From Morella rubra (Eukaryota > Streptophyta > Magnoliopsida > Fagales > Myricaceae), in the NCBI GenBank assembly GCA_003952965.2, contig CM025852.1, positions 20,803,148 to 20,867,147 of the forward strand: a DNA stretch of 64,000 nt, given 5' to 3'. Numbering within the stretch: position 1 is the stretch's first letter; every line of letters starts with the position of its first letter. The notes under the pieces were generated by a model. The model saw only the letters and a program-made list of their open reading frames with translations, had not been told where the DNA came from and ran no database searches. Below, piece after piece: positions 36,054 through 50,483 of this stretch. A program made the position numbers and the translations under genes.

Positions 36054-36824
36054 CTATGGCCGCCACAACCCCAAGCCCCACAAGCACTCTTGCCGTTGCC
36101 TCCCCCATTGCCCCCCCCCCCCCCTGCCCCAGCCCCATCCTCCACCTTCACCACCTCCTCCTCCTCCTCCTCCTCCTCCATTGGCACCACCTCCCCCACC
36201 ACCCCCACCACCACTTCCTCCCCGGCCCCATCCATAACCTTTACCATTTCCACCGCCCCCTCCTCCTCCACCCCCTCCTCCTCCTCCATTGGCACCACCT
36301 CCACCACCACCACCCCCACCACCTCTTCCTCCCCCCCAACCATAACCTTTACCATTTCCACTGCCGCCTCCACCTCCGCCTCCACCTCCACCACTGCCAC
36401 TTCCTCTTCCCCCACCACTTCCTTTGTTTTGTTTTCTTTTATGCCCTTTATCTTTCCCGTCGCTCCCCTTACCTCCACCTTTACCACCATTGCTGCCACT
36501 ACCTGCGCCTCCCCCGCCGCCACCACCACCACCGCCTCCACCTCTGCCTCCTCCGCCGCCGCCTCTGCCTCCTCCTCTACCACCATTATCTCCACCAGTA
36601 CTATCACTTTGGAATAACACTTTATCGGGTGATCTAGTAATGTTTCTTGCTTGGACGTCATGATCACCTACGTTTTGATTTCCACTTGAAAGAATGGGAA
36701 TCGCAGCAGGGGTGAATCCAGAAATGACATCTGTGGCATCAGGACTAGTCAATCCGTCAACCAAACACGGGCTCAATGCAACTGCAAGAAGCAGAAGAGC
36801 GCCAACTGCTCTTGCAATGTCCAT
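36054..36824 (-). CDS. glycine-rich secreted protein (arm 2 copy, altered C terminus)
   Basis: Starts at the ATG ending at 36824, mirror of 18822, and reads 256 residues. The signal peptide and most of the glycine tract are as in arm 1. Near 36110-36126 the plus strand is a nearly unbroken run of C where arm 1 has CCCCGCCCCCGCCCC-type sequence; a net loss of bases shifts the frame. The cysteine-containing tail of the arm 1 copy is replaced by a Trp/Arg-rich end and an earlier stop. Because this is a long GC homopolymer, a consensus error is at least as likely as a real mutation. Confidence 0.65.
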   Translation of the reverse strand: MDIARAVGALLLLAVALSPCLVDGLTSPDATDVISGFTPAAIPILSSGNQNVGDHDVQARNITRSPDKVLFQSDSTGGDNGGRGGGRGGGGGGRGGGGGGGGGGGGAGSGSNGGKGGGKGSDGKDKGHKRKQNKGSGGGRGSGSGGGGGGGGGGSGNGKGYGWGGGRGGGGGGGGGGANGGGGGGGGGGGGGNGKGYGWGRGGSGGGGGGGGGANGGGGGGGGGGEGGGWGWGRGGGGQWGRQRQECLWGLGLWRP

Positions 36825-37046
36825 GCTTGGCTTCAGCTTGAGATTGCGAATGCTCACTCGTTCTGCATGCCCTTTTATTTCTTTTACAGTGTACGTCCGA
36901 TGGCCATTGACAGCTAAAGCAGTCCCCACAAGAACAAACCAAATGCAGCCGACACCAAAACGTTTCAATAAGGCTGCAAAAAGACAGGGGAAGAGATGCT
37001 GGATTGAGTAAATATGCCTTGAAGCGAAATTTGTCCCCACCTCCAA

Positions 37047-40000
37047 TTTCTGTGACTAAGGCACGCTTGAAGATCGCACTAGGTATCTATGCATATTCAC
37101 GACCTCCAACTATATATCTCGTGAGTTGGCTTACGAGACCCGTCATCTCTACGCTAACCTCATGATCAAATTAAGCAGCTCCTAGGTTTTCTCCCTTTTT
37201 TGCATTAACGATCAGCTTGCAGCTTAATTATCCCTTCTTTCCTTCTATATTTCCTTTCTAGCTACTGTTTTCACTCGGAAACAAACTCTTGACAACTTAC
37301 TTAGGCGTACAATAAAGAGTGCGCAACACCCACCTATAGGCCGGCTACATAGATCTATCGATCATAGTCGTACTAACAAGTAACGACGTGATGTTGTGGG
37401 GGATGCGTGCCTTTTGCTTGACGAATGAGAATTGAGAAAGGAGGGCAAGTGGTGGCCACGAGGAAGAGCTCATGGATGATGGAAGAGAAATTTAATTAAA
37501 GTTGAAGAGTCTATTGGTGGAGATGGAAGGTGTTGTTGTGGGTTTGTAACTCCCCAGTCCCCTAGTAGTGCCGTCCAGATAAGATGCGTACGAATAATTG
37601 AATTCCATAACGTTTATACAAGGGCTGGTGGTTCATGTCATCATTTCTACATGTGAGGATCGATGCACTTGTTTCTTCAAGTTTTGGATCATTGTCTTTT
37701 GGCTCCTGATCAGATCTCTCTCCCGCGCTCACATTTATGTACGACCAATTACATTATGCAGCCATTAAAGTTCAAACTTAGCAACTTTAAGAAGGCGGCC
37801 TATCAGAACTAATTAGTAGTAAAATACGTCCTGATGTCAATGCAAAATCAAAAATCTCAGAACACAGCGACCATTACAAATTTGTTTCAGAGAAAAATGT
37901 GCCTTGCTGGTTGATAAGTTCTGGTCGTAGGCGATCGATCATCGGGGATCCGTTTTTCCCTTTCATAATCCGTCTCTACGCTACGTGGGTTTGGGAGTTT
38001 TGCGGCTTGGACGAGGGCAGTTGACCCAAAACACCAAGTGGCTCGAATTTGAAGGCCCAAATTGAGGAAACCTTCCTTTTGATTTAGGCCTACTGATTTT
38101 TTTGTGCACTTTCTTATGGGTGGATGATTGGTACATGTAAATTTGTAATAGAATCATTTGGCATCCAATTCAATCCCGGACAATATTCTTTCTTAGAGAA
38201 AAGGAATTGACATACTAAAACAGAAAGAAAAAAAAAAAAAAAAAGACAACTTTTGATTTACTATCTTCTACCTATGCATTGGCAATCGAACTGCGGCTAA
38301 ATGATCTCAAATTTGTTTTAGTTGTCATGTCGAATAATAAACTATGTCAAACCTACATCCAAGGATAATCTCTGACCCTTGCTAGACCTTCAAATATGCC
38401 CATCTTTATTATTCGTCTCCTAAAATTAGCAGCTAACGATCGATGCAGATGAGAAGTGCGTATAAATAAGAAACACGCAAAAGTTACGTGATTTTGATGC
38501 TGTTCAGGAGCCAAATTTTGAGCCTTAATAAAATAATTACACAAAATTCTCTCTCTTTCTATCAAATCATCACTTTTTACTATAAATAAATATAAAAAAT
38601 ACATTCAAATCATCTTCATCTTAACTTTTTCACCAACTATAACACTCTAAAATTTTTACCATCCTAACATTTTAACAATCAAATACCATGCTTCGTGGAA
38701 AGAGCACTGGATTATATTCATCGAGTTGGAAAGGGATGTGTTCCTTAAGTCCTTTATCCGCACGCTAATAGAACACTCGTGGGATTGGTGAACGGGCTTG
38801 GCCCGTATGACTGAAACAGATTAAATAAACCGGCCCTGTGTCGTACTCGAGATGACCTCGGGATCTCACATAATTCTGTAGCCTGGGAAGAAGGCAGCCC
38901 AATATCGTGAACCGTTTCTACCCCAGACCCCGTAAGGCAGGGACAAAAAGGACGGGAAGCCAGAACTAAGAACCCAAATGCAGCAACATGACGGCTGTGG
39001 GGTCCCAAGTCAAAAACCGCCGGTCCAGTGCGGGCACGGACGCGGTCCCTTTGTTGATTTCACGTGGTGATTGAGGAAGAATGGTTCAGATATCCTGGTC
39101 CTAAAACATTTGGTAGGTAGGAAAGAAGATTGGAAAAGCAAATGATGAATATTTCTTTCTCTTCATTTTTTTTTTCTGCAAGTGTATTTGAATTGGTATG
39201 GCCGTCTAGAAAAGGGAGTAGGTTAATTAAAAGTAGAAACGGACAAACGGTAGCTGTGAAGCGAAGGAGATCGTATCCAATGGGGACTTATGGTGGTGAA
39301 CTTTGACTTAATGTGTTATGGGTCTTCTGCAACATGAAGGTTCCATTCCTAACATTCCATTTAATTAGGACCGGATTTGACGAAATGGCTCTTAATTTTC
39401 CAATACCAATAAATCCAAACCAACGACCAATTCCTGTCTTCCCGTCTGAGTATAATTCAACCCCGCGTTTCACATATGAGGCACATGACACTCATGCATA
39501 TGGCATGGCATCACCCAGAAAATCAACCCCGCACTTCTCTCAAGTTGGCAAAATGGGCTGCTGTTTCTGGCTTTTGACTGTATTTGTTTAAATTCTGTTC
39601 CTTATTATTAGAAAATATAACTTAAATAATAAAATCTTTCTCTTTTTATCAATTTTAACTTTTCAGATGAGTGATAGATTTTCGCAACATCAGAGTTAAG
39701 ATTTTAAGTACGAGACCTATTTCGCATTATAGAATGAGTGGTAAATTCTTACTGACTTTGTAGTTAATTATGACACTTTTGATGTTTAGTCTGGAAGTGC
39801 GTTTACTTATAAAAAGAAAAAAAGTACTACTGATGAAACTCGTGGATATGTGGATCAACTTAGACATAAAGTTGGTAATTATGAGCCTACATTTTAGACT
39901 ATGTATCTTGACACTTGGCAGTTTGTGGTGGGAAACGGGCGTTGAAGCTTCGTAGAGCAATGGAAGTTAATGTGAAAAGAGAGCTAGCTACCTAGAAAAA

Positions 40001-43000
40001 AAAAAGAAAAAGAAAAAGAAAAGAGAGCTAGCTACCAATTATGCAATTTTAGTGCGCATGTGTCAACCTATCATGTCTTTCTTTCTTTGTTATAGAGGCA
40101 ATATTTCACATTTAAGGAGGAGATTGCTAAAATCCTCAACATGTATTTCTTTCTTAATTTGTTACTAATTTTGAAAAGAATTTTGCTTGATTAATTACCA
40201 ACATGAGGTTCAGCACTCCTCTAACCCTACCAAAACCTATGAGAATTATATAAGTTAAGAGGAAATTTTCAAGCACCAAATTTATTTAAGAGTAAAGTAA
40301 GGTCTGATCAGATTATCATACCTAATTATCAGTCTGTAAAATGACATCTCTGGATTCATACTGATCAAAAAAGATCGATGCTTATAATTAACTATTAATT
40401 TGAACTTTTCCATATAATAAGGGTTTTGTTGTTTTCATCCTGCATATCTTAATTTTTTTTCCCTCCTAATTAATTATCATGATCCTATTGCTACGTTTGC
40501 CGTTCCAGATACTCTTCAGCAAAAGATGGGATTTTGCAAATCCTGAACAAATTAAGAAATCGATCCGAAATGTGTGACATGCTCTGATGCTCCCACCCAC
40601 TAGAGCGCAATTAGTAATTCCTTTCCCATTATCCGTACCCATCACCACCTCCACGATAGAAAAAGAAAAGATAATTCAAATGGATCCACTCGTTAGCACC
40701 AACACAAGCAAATGGAGCTTTCAATGACAATGAGAGCATTATATATGCAGACATGTCGAATAACCAAAGTTTTCGACATCCCTATATATTTATATTCATG
40801 ATATATGGTGAGGTTAGAGTGACCAAACATGACGTAAGATGGACGACTTGGCTATTCACTAATATTGCATATGTCTCAAATAATTAATAATTAAGCTGCT
40901 TCTAGATTTCTAATTGGACTCCATGACTTTGTTGAAAAAGGAAAAAAGAAGAAACTTTCAATCTGAGCTTCAATTTTCTTGTCTCGGGGTTACTCTGTTG
41001 ATGTCGGTAGTAAAAAAATCTAATTGGACGGGGTCATAGACATGATCAGATAGCAACCCCAGCTAGCTACTCAAGAAAAGTGAAGCCGTCTTTGAAGAAA
41101 AAATAAACAAAAAAAAAGGCTGACGGCGTTGATTAAGACGTCAATGATGTCAACGGCTCACCTATCTTCCTTTTTTTTTTCTAGACACCTATCTTCCTTT
41201 TTCGTTAGTGTGAATAAAAAGAGTACTCTAGAGAGACAAAACAAGAGTAAGTACGCACCGCCCAATACCATTCAAGCAAGTTATGGACGATTATCTTGGT
41301 TCCAATTAGTTAGTATTTCTCCCTTGAAGTTGGAAGCTCGAGCTTCAGCCTCCGATTTGGAATACTACAAGTCAGTACTTAAGATTTGATCAGAGACAGT
41401 CACACACGAAAGCTGTGTCCATCTGCAATATGCTTAAGCTCCAAGCAATTTTATATTTTCTTTTTCCTAAGCAAGCTCCAGATATTAGAGTTTGAGATTA
41501 TGACCTATATATGATATACATTCGTATTAATTAATGTTTACACCCCCCTAAAAAAAAAAAAAGAAATTTATTGGGCAAAAAGTACATTTTTTTTCATAGA
41601 TTTTCTTGAATTTCTGCATTTTTGTTCCTACCAGGTGCATGCAGTACTGCAAGAACTTTCTGGAATTAATGATATCCATCCTACACTATACTCCATGGAG
41701 CAGAAATTTAATTGTGATGAGACCGAACGTTTCGATCGTACGTGCATGTTTGAAGTTGGAAAGCAATTAAACTGAAATAATCTTTTACAGAATTATGAAG
41801 AAACATATATAACGGAAACTACAAAAATTTATAATCACGTGCCATTTAATTAGCTCGGATAAGGCCTAAACGGCCTTGGCCCTCACTTGCTTTGCGTCTA
41901 ATCTAATTCTACATGTATCTTGGATGTTCTAGTTTATGACCAAACTTAATGTTTCAGATTCAATGAACCGATTACCTGTAACATACGAAAGCAAATGGCA
42001 ACAAGTTATATGTCGATAACGAATAGCACATAGTCAGTCACTACAAGAAAATCAGGGAATTACAGCCACTAGTTGTTTTTAATTGCTACACGCTACCCAT
42101 GTTTTATGTTTATGTTCACCTAAACAGTGACAATGGAACAAATAATGCAATTCAAAGCCATTCTTTTGGTGGAGAACAGAGAAGTCACAACTATATATTG
42201 TTCTCACCTTTTTTCTAGTCCTGATATTATATATCAGTACTGTCTTTACTCCAATATATTTTGGTGCAAATCTAAGGTGTATTTGATTCCTCAAACATGA
42301 TATTATTCATGTTCATGGACCGACGTGGACCGCTTGGGGGGCTTGGCATATCCTTAAAAGAAATTAGTTCAATAATAACCTACGGCCACCTACCCCAACA
42401 ATGACATCTCGCCCTTCGGCCTTGCGATGTTAATTAAGATCATCATCAAGTGTCCATAATATACATTTGGATTATCGATAGCAATCGCTAGCTGTGAAGT
42501 AATTAAGTATGTGAACATATATCTATATCTATCTAAAGTAGACGATCGAGGTCCGGTCCCCAAGAGGAAAAGTCCCAAAACGCGTCCTAATTTACAACTG
42601 GGTGCATGGTTGGAGTAAATGACTAGAAAAACTAAAAAGAAAGAGTCGTTGGAGTAAAACAAATCGATAAGAAACACGTGCTACATATAAATAAATGGAA
42701 TGCAGTTAATTAATAAGGCCGCCGCCTATTGACTTTGACTGGTCACTGTTCCGATCAATGCGACCCACCGAGAAAGCTGGCAATATATATATATATATAT
42801 ATTTGCGTATATATAATTAGTGAGCTAATTCATTTCTAAACTACTCTATTTTGTAATGCACCACCGTAATTAATTTTTATTAGAATTATTAAAGTATCAC
42901 ATTGTTAAAATTACGTAATTTATTGTAATAAAAAATTTATAAATAAAATTACTCTATAATCTTATGAATATACTAATCTATTTCGTTAGACTTTCTCGAA

Positions 43001-46000
43001 GTAAATATAGGTACATGACTAGACCACCTAATCTCAGCTGGATGTAGCCAAGCTGTCTGATATGGCGGCAACGTCATGATCAAGTAGTACTGTTATCTCC
43101 AAAAAAAGGTGATTTAAACTGATATATAAGTCCCACCTGTAGATTAGTCAAGTTGGCAATATTCCAGCCTTTGGATTGGCACGATGAAAAAGCGGCCAAG
43201 GGAATTTCCAGAAAAAAAAAGAAGAAGAAATTATTTGGCTTTTTCCATTCCCCTTTCTTTCTCTCTTGTCATAATCTTGTGGGTTAATCTGTACTGTACA
43301 TGCATGAGAGTGCTCTGATTTTGTTACGCATTAAATGTTTTATTGGCACCGAGCATATATAGTCGATCGTCGTCTTATAGTTAAATGGTCCTCTTTTAAA
43401 GCAACTTGCATGTCGGAGAACCATGCTATACGATTCATACGAAAAAAAATAAATTAAATTGTCGGTTCAATTGTTTATTCAATGTGATCCTACATATTTG
43501 TTAGGGCCGAAAGACTAGACATTGCTTGAAAACCCATTGAATGATTCCTATAAAATCTTATTGGATCACTACTGCTTAATCTCGGGCACTTAATTAGAAT
43601 AATTTGGCTAAGTAAATCTTATGTGGTCCACTCGACTTTGTATAATATATACATTAATTTTGAAATTTAACCACATGTGCTTTCGTGTTTATGTATAGTC
43701 CACTCGGTGAGACTACTCAACCAGTGGTGTAAGGTTGCTAGCAGCCTCTTTGGACCAACTTTTAGTGACTGCTGTCCGTACGTACACATGAACATATACA
43801 GGCCAGAACCTTTCTGTCACGGTTCAATTACTGGCGTTGGAAAACAGACCAAGCTTAAATATTTCACAGACATACTCATTGCTGGATACCGACGATGTAT
43901 ATATATTACACGAACGGGGCTCTGCAGGTTGAAGAAATCGTATCTCTTATTCGTCAGACCTAAAGCGTCGTTAAAACATCGTATCACACCATTTATGGAG
44001 TGATGGACCTTCTTCCCATAGACAAAACCCAACCCCAACCCCAACCCTCGTGTAGGCTTTGACTTTTACTACTTAGTTCCGTAATTGTCAGCGTCGTGTC
44101 CATTATTTCAACCGTCAGACTTTCCGGGCAGCATTTGTCCATATCCACTTCCTTCTTAGGGTCCTCTAGTTCACATTGTCTGAAGTTTTTGCACCAAATC
44201 TGCACAAGCAATTCGTAATTGCTGATCACGACAGTTTCAAACTCAACGGGACGGGTACTGCGATCGATGGTATTACTCATCTATAGGGTGGGTCAGTGAA
44301 ACCCTTGAACTGGACCGCCTAACCTAAAGCTGGTATGGTCAGCTAAAAGAGAAACCTCTTTCAGACAAGGGTTAGACGAAGATCAGTCGTGGGAAATTAC
44401 GATAAAATATAATGCATGGTTGGTGGCAGATTACACACGGCCGTAAAGAGGACAGATATATACTGTATTCATGTACAGATTCCACCAAAACAATCCTCTC
44501 CTCCAGCTGGAGCTTGGTTTCTGATAAGAAATTGATATTCAGTCACTAAATTTCTTTTGAATACAAAAAAAAATTTAACAACTAAAATATCCAAAATTTC
44601 AAAAAAGTCAACACAAGTTTCAACATTTTTTACTTGAACTCTTTACATTTTTCAAAAAAAAAAAATTCTAACATACCTTTTTTCCAATATTTTTTTATTA
44701 AAAAATTTCATTACATCATTTATCTCTACTCTTTTTACAAACTCTAATAAAAATTAAATTATAATCAAATATTTTTAATACATTTTATGAAATTTTTTAC
44801 AATGCCAATAAAACTACCATCTAATTCACTTCACTAACAAATTTGAAAGTTTTTTTTTTTCGGGGCAACGTGACAGTACCCCGATACCGGTTTCACTTCT
44901 AAGTCACGAAACTAATTATATATATATATATATGTCGGTCGATTGCTTTTATATACAAACATCGTCCACACAGGTGTAATACGTTGGGCCTATATACGTA
45001 ATTATGTTACGAACTCAAAAGCCAGCAATACCACACATGTCAACTCTATGAGAGTGTGTACGTACTTATTTAAGAATGGGAAGACAATCTTCACAAATTA
45101 GTGCCCTATAATTTGTAGCTTAATCAAAGGACTCAATCAAAACTCTTTGATCAAAGCCGGTCATCAATCTCCTAAATTAATGGTCTATATATACCAAATA
45201 TTCTAACAAACATCAACAATATATATATACATGATATATTAAAGTAGATTTTTATAAATTTTGACATCAGTATTTATTGCTTTTATTACCAACTTAGACT
45301 TTCTCTTTAATTTCATTACATTTGAGAATTATAAGTACTGAAGTACAAAAATCCAAATAATTTCATATAAGAATAATGGTTAATTTCAGGTATAAAGAAT
45401 CATACAAAGTAAATACCTTGGTAATTAAATCCAGAGGATCTTTATCTATATTGGTATTTTCTAAAGTAAGGGAGACCTTGATTGATCAAGGTTGATATAT
45501 AATCTAGTCTTAATTCCCATCTTAAGTATAGCCTGAAACCTAAACCTATGATATAAATGATTGGTCCATTAATCGGACTACTTCGTACATGGAATTTTAC
45601 TTAGTTGAGTACTCCCTCAAAATCTATTTAGGAAAATAAAAATAAAAAGATAATAAAAAAATCCCAACACCTGTTCAATTAACACTCACAATCCACTGAA
45701 TAGTTCAGATTATTTTATAGTTGGTGCATCAAATTTATGTGTCGGTTAAAAGTGACATAAGAAGTTAATTTACTTGTGGTACCAATATTCTATATGCAGT
45801 ATCAGTATCAGCATATAATATAATATTATTTTATGGTATAACTTATTTAAACAACTTCCATTCATCTGCAAAATGTGCTTTTATTGATCTAGGAAATGGA
45901 AAGAACAATGTGGTTTGTGACCAAAGGTCAAATTGTAGCATCTTGGAGTAACCATATATATATATATATAATATATATATTTATTGTTGTTGATCCGCTT

Positions 46001-47218
46001 GTTCTGTTATCTCTTGTCTTATCTTTGACTGTGGATGTTTCGGGTAAAATCATCATTTTCATAAGAGCAGAGAAGAAAAAGCTTTACCATTAATTTCCAA
46101 TCAATATTTGGCCGAGGCAGTTGGAGATATTGACGGCTAAAATTGAGTCTTGCCTACTTTAATCATGTCATTTGGGGACCGGACCAGAACTTTGTAATCC
46201 AAGGTTCCCTTACATTTGATAGGCCAACTTAGAAAGCTAAATAGTGCAGATAAATAGCAAATTAATCATGATAAAAAAAAAAATTAAATCAAGCTTTGTA
46301 TTTCTCAAAATGATCATCCACTGTAGCTAAATAGCCTCAACTCAAGGGAACTTAATTTTCATGACTAAGACGTGACAACTTATCGGGATGTTCCATTTCT
46401 ATCTGGTGGTCCACCAGATCCGGATTGTCCTCTCCATTAATTAAGCTCACGTTGATTAAAAAAAAAAATATTGGACTGGCTTTGTACGTAGCTGTAACGT
46501 TTCTTATTCTCTGGGGCTTTGAAATTTGGCACTCAGCAGGGATAAGACCTTCCCCATTTTCGCCTTTTCTTTATTGATATGACTCGAAATGGCCAAGAAG
46601 AAGCAAGTGGGGGACTCTAAATGGCCAAGGAGAAACAAGTGCGGGAATAGCACTCATCAGACATAATTAATTAATTAATTAAGAATGTTACTACAATGAT
46701 ACTGACGTTAGAGTGATGCGAATTACACGCAATCGAAGTCATCTATCGATCTCTTGGGTGTGAAGTATGAATTTGACGGAAAATTTGCAGATTAATATTA
46801 ATTAATTGCTCTATTTCGAGAGGTACTGAAGATATTAATGTCGTCATAGTATACGTACGACAATTTGAAGGGAAAAATATTTTTTTGTTAAAAAACGAAA
46901 ACCGAAACGGTGAGATGAAAACATCGACGTCGGTTCGACTGTCAAACCACGACGGTGACGGGATCGCAGTGTACAGATCATAAGATCAAGCATCAAATCC
47001 TTCACCTTTTCGGTTCTTAACAAAAGACTTACCAGGATGGGTTGGAGCTTCAGCTTCCTATACTGAGCTATATTTGAGGGCACAAACTGCGGAAGGGTTG
47101 GTAGATCAGCTGCCTGGATTTTAATGAGGAAGCAAAAAGAAACAGGACTAGGGACCGGAGCTAATTAATTTGGAAAATAGCAGAATAACTACAATCTGTA
47201 CTGGACCCATGCAGTGAC
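37047..47218. other. long intergenic region between GRP and F5H (arm 2)
   Basis: Mirror of the 8.6-18.5 kb region. No gene recognised. Differences from arm 1 include a longer A run at 38228-38244, a small cluster of changes near 39473-39510 and single substitutions such as 43770. Confidence 0.55.
44028..44047 (-). other. G-quadruplex motif (arm 2)
   Basis: Reverse complement of 11598-11617, unchanged: C runs of 3, 4, 4 and 3 separated by AA on the plus strand. Confidence 0.6.
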
Positions 47219-47226
47219 TTTATATA
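47219..47226 (-). promoter_or_regulatory. candidate divergent TATA box (arm 2)
   Basis: Mirror of 8417-8424, TATATAAA on the minus strand pointing away from F5H, with the GTAAGT donor at about 47026-47031. Confidence 0.35.
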
Positions 47227-48066
47227 GCGGGTGACGTACGTGTGGTGCTAGCTCCTCAATCTTAAACAGCTAGGATATTGCTTAATTAGCCGAAAGAAAA
47301 AGGAAATTGCTAGCTGTTAGTTTATGATTAGCCTTTGCCAAGGTTTTGAAGGTTTCCACCGAATAATTAATATATAATTAGTAGTCTCCAGTACCGCTAA
47401 ACTTAGCTTTGCTAAAGTATCGAAGGACGTTTTTACTGAATAATATACATAATTGTCGGATGTTTAGTTTGCCTTAATTTGCACAGAGGTTTTGAAGGTT
47501 TCTATCCAAGAAGAATTGGCAAGGAAGACTAATTATCGTGTTCTTGCTAAGAGAAAAGATGACAAAAATAAGAGATCACATGGCAGCAACCCACGCCTAG
47601 AATTCACATTAATTAATAATATTCATTATCCTCGCTCATATAATTATTCTAGCGAGTTAAATTTATGCAATTACCCCATTGCATGTAGGCAAATTTTCTA
47701 CGACTAGATATGTATATTAATTTCTTAATTATACTTGTATAGGAGTATTCTGTACATAGATAATGTGTGCATGCATGCATGCGTGTACGTACGTAGACGG
47801 ACATGATATACGGGAACTGTACAAGCCAAAGTGCAAAACTCGTGAATCCAAATGAATTAATGTTCGTAATTTTCACTCACCTACTCGATCCTGATGTTTT
47901 ACTCCTTGATAGACGGTCATGATTATCCTAGACAAAAATAATTAATAAAATAAATCCAAACAATAAAATCGAAATCTGATCTTTAAGGAAGTAATAAATA
48001 GTGTGGTCAAATTATCGGATACTATTCAAACTTGAGCAGATTGTCCGCAGGAGCCACAAAAATTTG

Positions 48067-48074
48067 TATATAAA
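48067..48074 (+). promoter_or_regulatory. TATA box of F5H (arm 2)
   Basis: TATATAAA, 73 bp upstream of the ATG at 48147. Confidence 0.6.
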
Positions 48075-48146
48075 GGCTCATAATATCTGCTTCCAAACTA
48101 GCAACGTTTAGAGTTGCATTCTCATCACGCGCCAAAATATAGCGCC

Positions 48147-50161
48147 ATGGATTCTCTCTTACAAGGTTTGGAACCTCTGCCCACGACGGTCTTCTTTATG
48201 ATCGTCCCCTTACTATTCCTGTTGGGTCTAGTTTTTCGTCTCCGACGGAGGTTGCCATATCCACCGGGGCCTAAAGGGTTACCAATTGTCGGTAACATGG
48301 CGATGATGGACCAGTTAACCCACCGGGGGCTGGCCAAACTGGCCAAGCAATACGGTGGACTCTTTCACCTCCGGATTGGGTATTTACACATGGTGGCCGT
48401 GTCGAACCCCGACGTGGCTCGCCAGGTGCTTCAGGCCCAGGACAACATCTTCTCCAACCGTCCAGCTACCATAGCCATCAAGTACCTTACTTACGACCGT
48501 GCCGACATGGCTTTCGCTAACTACGGCCCGTTCTGGCGCCAGATGCGCAAGCTTTGCGTCGTGAAGCTTTTCAGCCGCAAACGGGCCGAGTCTTGGGATT
48601 CCGTACGGGACGAGGTCGACGCTATTGTGCGTGTCGTGGCGGCAAACACCGGCAAGCCGGTCAACATCGGCGAGATGGTGTTTGCACTGACGAGGAACAT
48701 AATATACAGGGCCGCTTTCGGTTCGCTTTCCCATGAAGGCCAGGACGAGTTCATTGGGATACTGCAGGAGTTCTCTAAGCTGTTTGGAGCTTTCAATATC
48801 GCGGATTTCATTCCCTGGCTCAGCTGGTTCGACCCGCAGGGATTGAACCAGAGGCTTTTCAAGGCTCGTCAATCGCTGGACGGGTTCATCGACCACATCA
48901 TCGACGATCACATGCAGAAGAAGAAGAAAAACCATGGTTTGGTTAAGGATAATGACGATACTGATATGGTGGATGATTTGCTAGCTTTTTACAGTGAAGA
49001 GGCAAAAGGTAGCGCGTCTGATGACTCCATCAAACTCACCAGAGATAACATCAAAGCCATCATCATGGTAAGAAAATTTTTGAAACGTTATATTTTAAAT
49101 TCAGTTAAATCATATCAAGCACATCCATAAACTTCGATTCCAAAATTATTATCCACTATTTGATCAGGCAATTCAACCATCAATTATTTAATGATTACTA
49201 GCATATCGATATTCAAGGCAATTCATTCTTAATTAGTATGTGAACCCCTCGTTCTTAAAAAATTAGAGTCCCTGAATTTACTCACACGTTTGTCCAACAA
49301 TATATATGCACATTTTATCAGCTTATCAACTATGCGGGAACAGTAAGCAGTACTCATCAATCAAGCGACAATGGCTTATATTTTAAAGAAAAATCATAAG
49401 ACAACCCATGATTCTCCCAAATATATAATATCCGATTAAGTTGATACCTTGTAGAAGCTAAAGTCGCAGTAGATTTTGTACTTTTATATTATATTGTTCT
49501 AAAACCATGGCCTGCAACGTGGGCACTCGCATTACAGGACGTGATGTTTGGTGGGACGGAGACTGTGGCGTCAGCGATAGAGTGGGCCATGGCAGAGCTG
49601 ATGAGAAGTCCAGAGGATCTAAAGAGGGTCCAACAAGAACTCTCCGAAGTAGTGGGTCTGGACCGGCGGATTGAAGAGAGCGACTTCGAGAAGCTAACGT
49701 ATCTAAAATGCTCTCTCAAAGAGACCCTACGCCTTCATCCACCCATTCCCCTACTCCTCCACGAGACCTCTGAGGACGCTGAGGTCGCCGGCTACTACAT
49801 CCCGGCGAAGTCGCGTGTGATGATCAACGCGTGGGCTATTGGCAGGGACGAGAACTCGTGGGAGGACCCCGACACCTTCAAGCCCTCGAGGTTCCTCAGA
49901 GACGGTGTTCCTGATTTCAAAGGGAGTAACTTCGAGTTTATTCCGTTCGGTTCAGGTCGAAGGTCCTGCCCCGGAATGCAACTCGGCCTCTTCGCGCTGG
50001 ACTTGGCCGTGTCTCACCTCCTCCACTGCTTCACGTGGGAGTTACCGGACGGGATGAAGCCGAGTGAGCTGGACATGAACGATGTGTTCGGACTCACAGC
50101 GCCGAGGGCGACTCGACTCATCGCCATACCGACTAAACGGGTCGTTTGCCGTCTGGGTTGA
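48147..50161 (+). CDS. F5H: ferulate 5-hydroxylase (CYP84A, coniferaldehyde 5-hydroxylase), arm 2 copy, intact
   Basis: Exon 1 48147-49067 (307 codons), a 470-bp intron 49068-49537 (GTAAGA...ACAG), exon 2 49538-50161; 514 residues, normal for the family. The ATG at 48147 gives the canonical MDSLLQ start; the open frame extends 11 codons further without an ATG. Visible P450 landmarks: N-terminal membrane anchor (about 12-30), basic stop-transfer and proline hinge PYPPGPKG (37-44), I-helix GGTET (312-316), K-helix ExxR (Glu369-Arg372), PSRF (423-426) and the haem loop FGSGRRSCPG with axial Cys451. DQLTHRGLAKLAKQYGG and GYYIPAKSRVMINAWAIGRD are characteristic of CYP84A. The enzyme sits on the ER face and, with a P450 reductase, directs monolignols to sinapyl (S) lignin. 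Copies 2 and 3 differ at residue 261 (Lys versus Glu region, one base). Confidence 0.95.
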
Positions 50162-50477
50162 GCAAAGGATCAGTGAGTGGGATTGGACATGGAGACTCTA
50201 TATAAATCGATATTGTGGATAGATCAGAAATGAAAGAGGTCACAGGTGATCGGTACTTGCCTGGCCTTTTCCTTGTTCTTTTTTGGTTTCTGGTTTTTGT
50301 TATTGTTATGATTTGAAAAGAGCCAACCAAAAATAATTGCGAAGGCTGAAGAGATGAAATTGAGAGGATTCGAAGTCTTCTGTTCTGTGGATAAGACACT
50401 TCTACACTTGCTTCTATTTCAATTTTTCTCTTCTCGATCGATCCCCTTTGTAACTGTAGACTTCTGTTAACCAATCA

Positions 50478-50483
50478 AATAAA
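50478..50483 (+). terminator. candidate poly(A) signal of F5H (arm 2)
   Basis: AATAAA 317 bp after the stop; conserved in the other arms. Confidence 0.45.
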
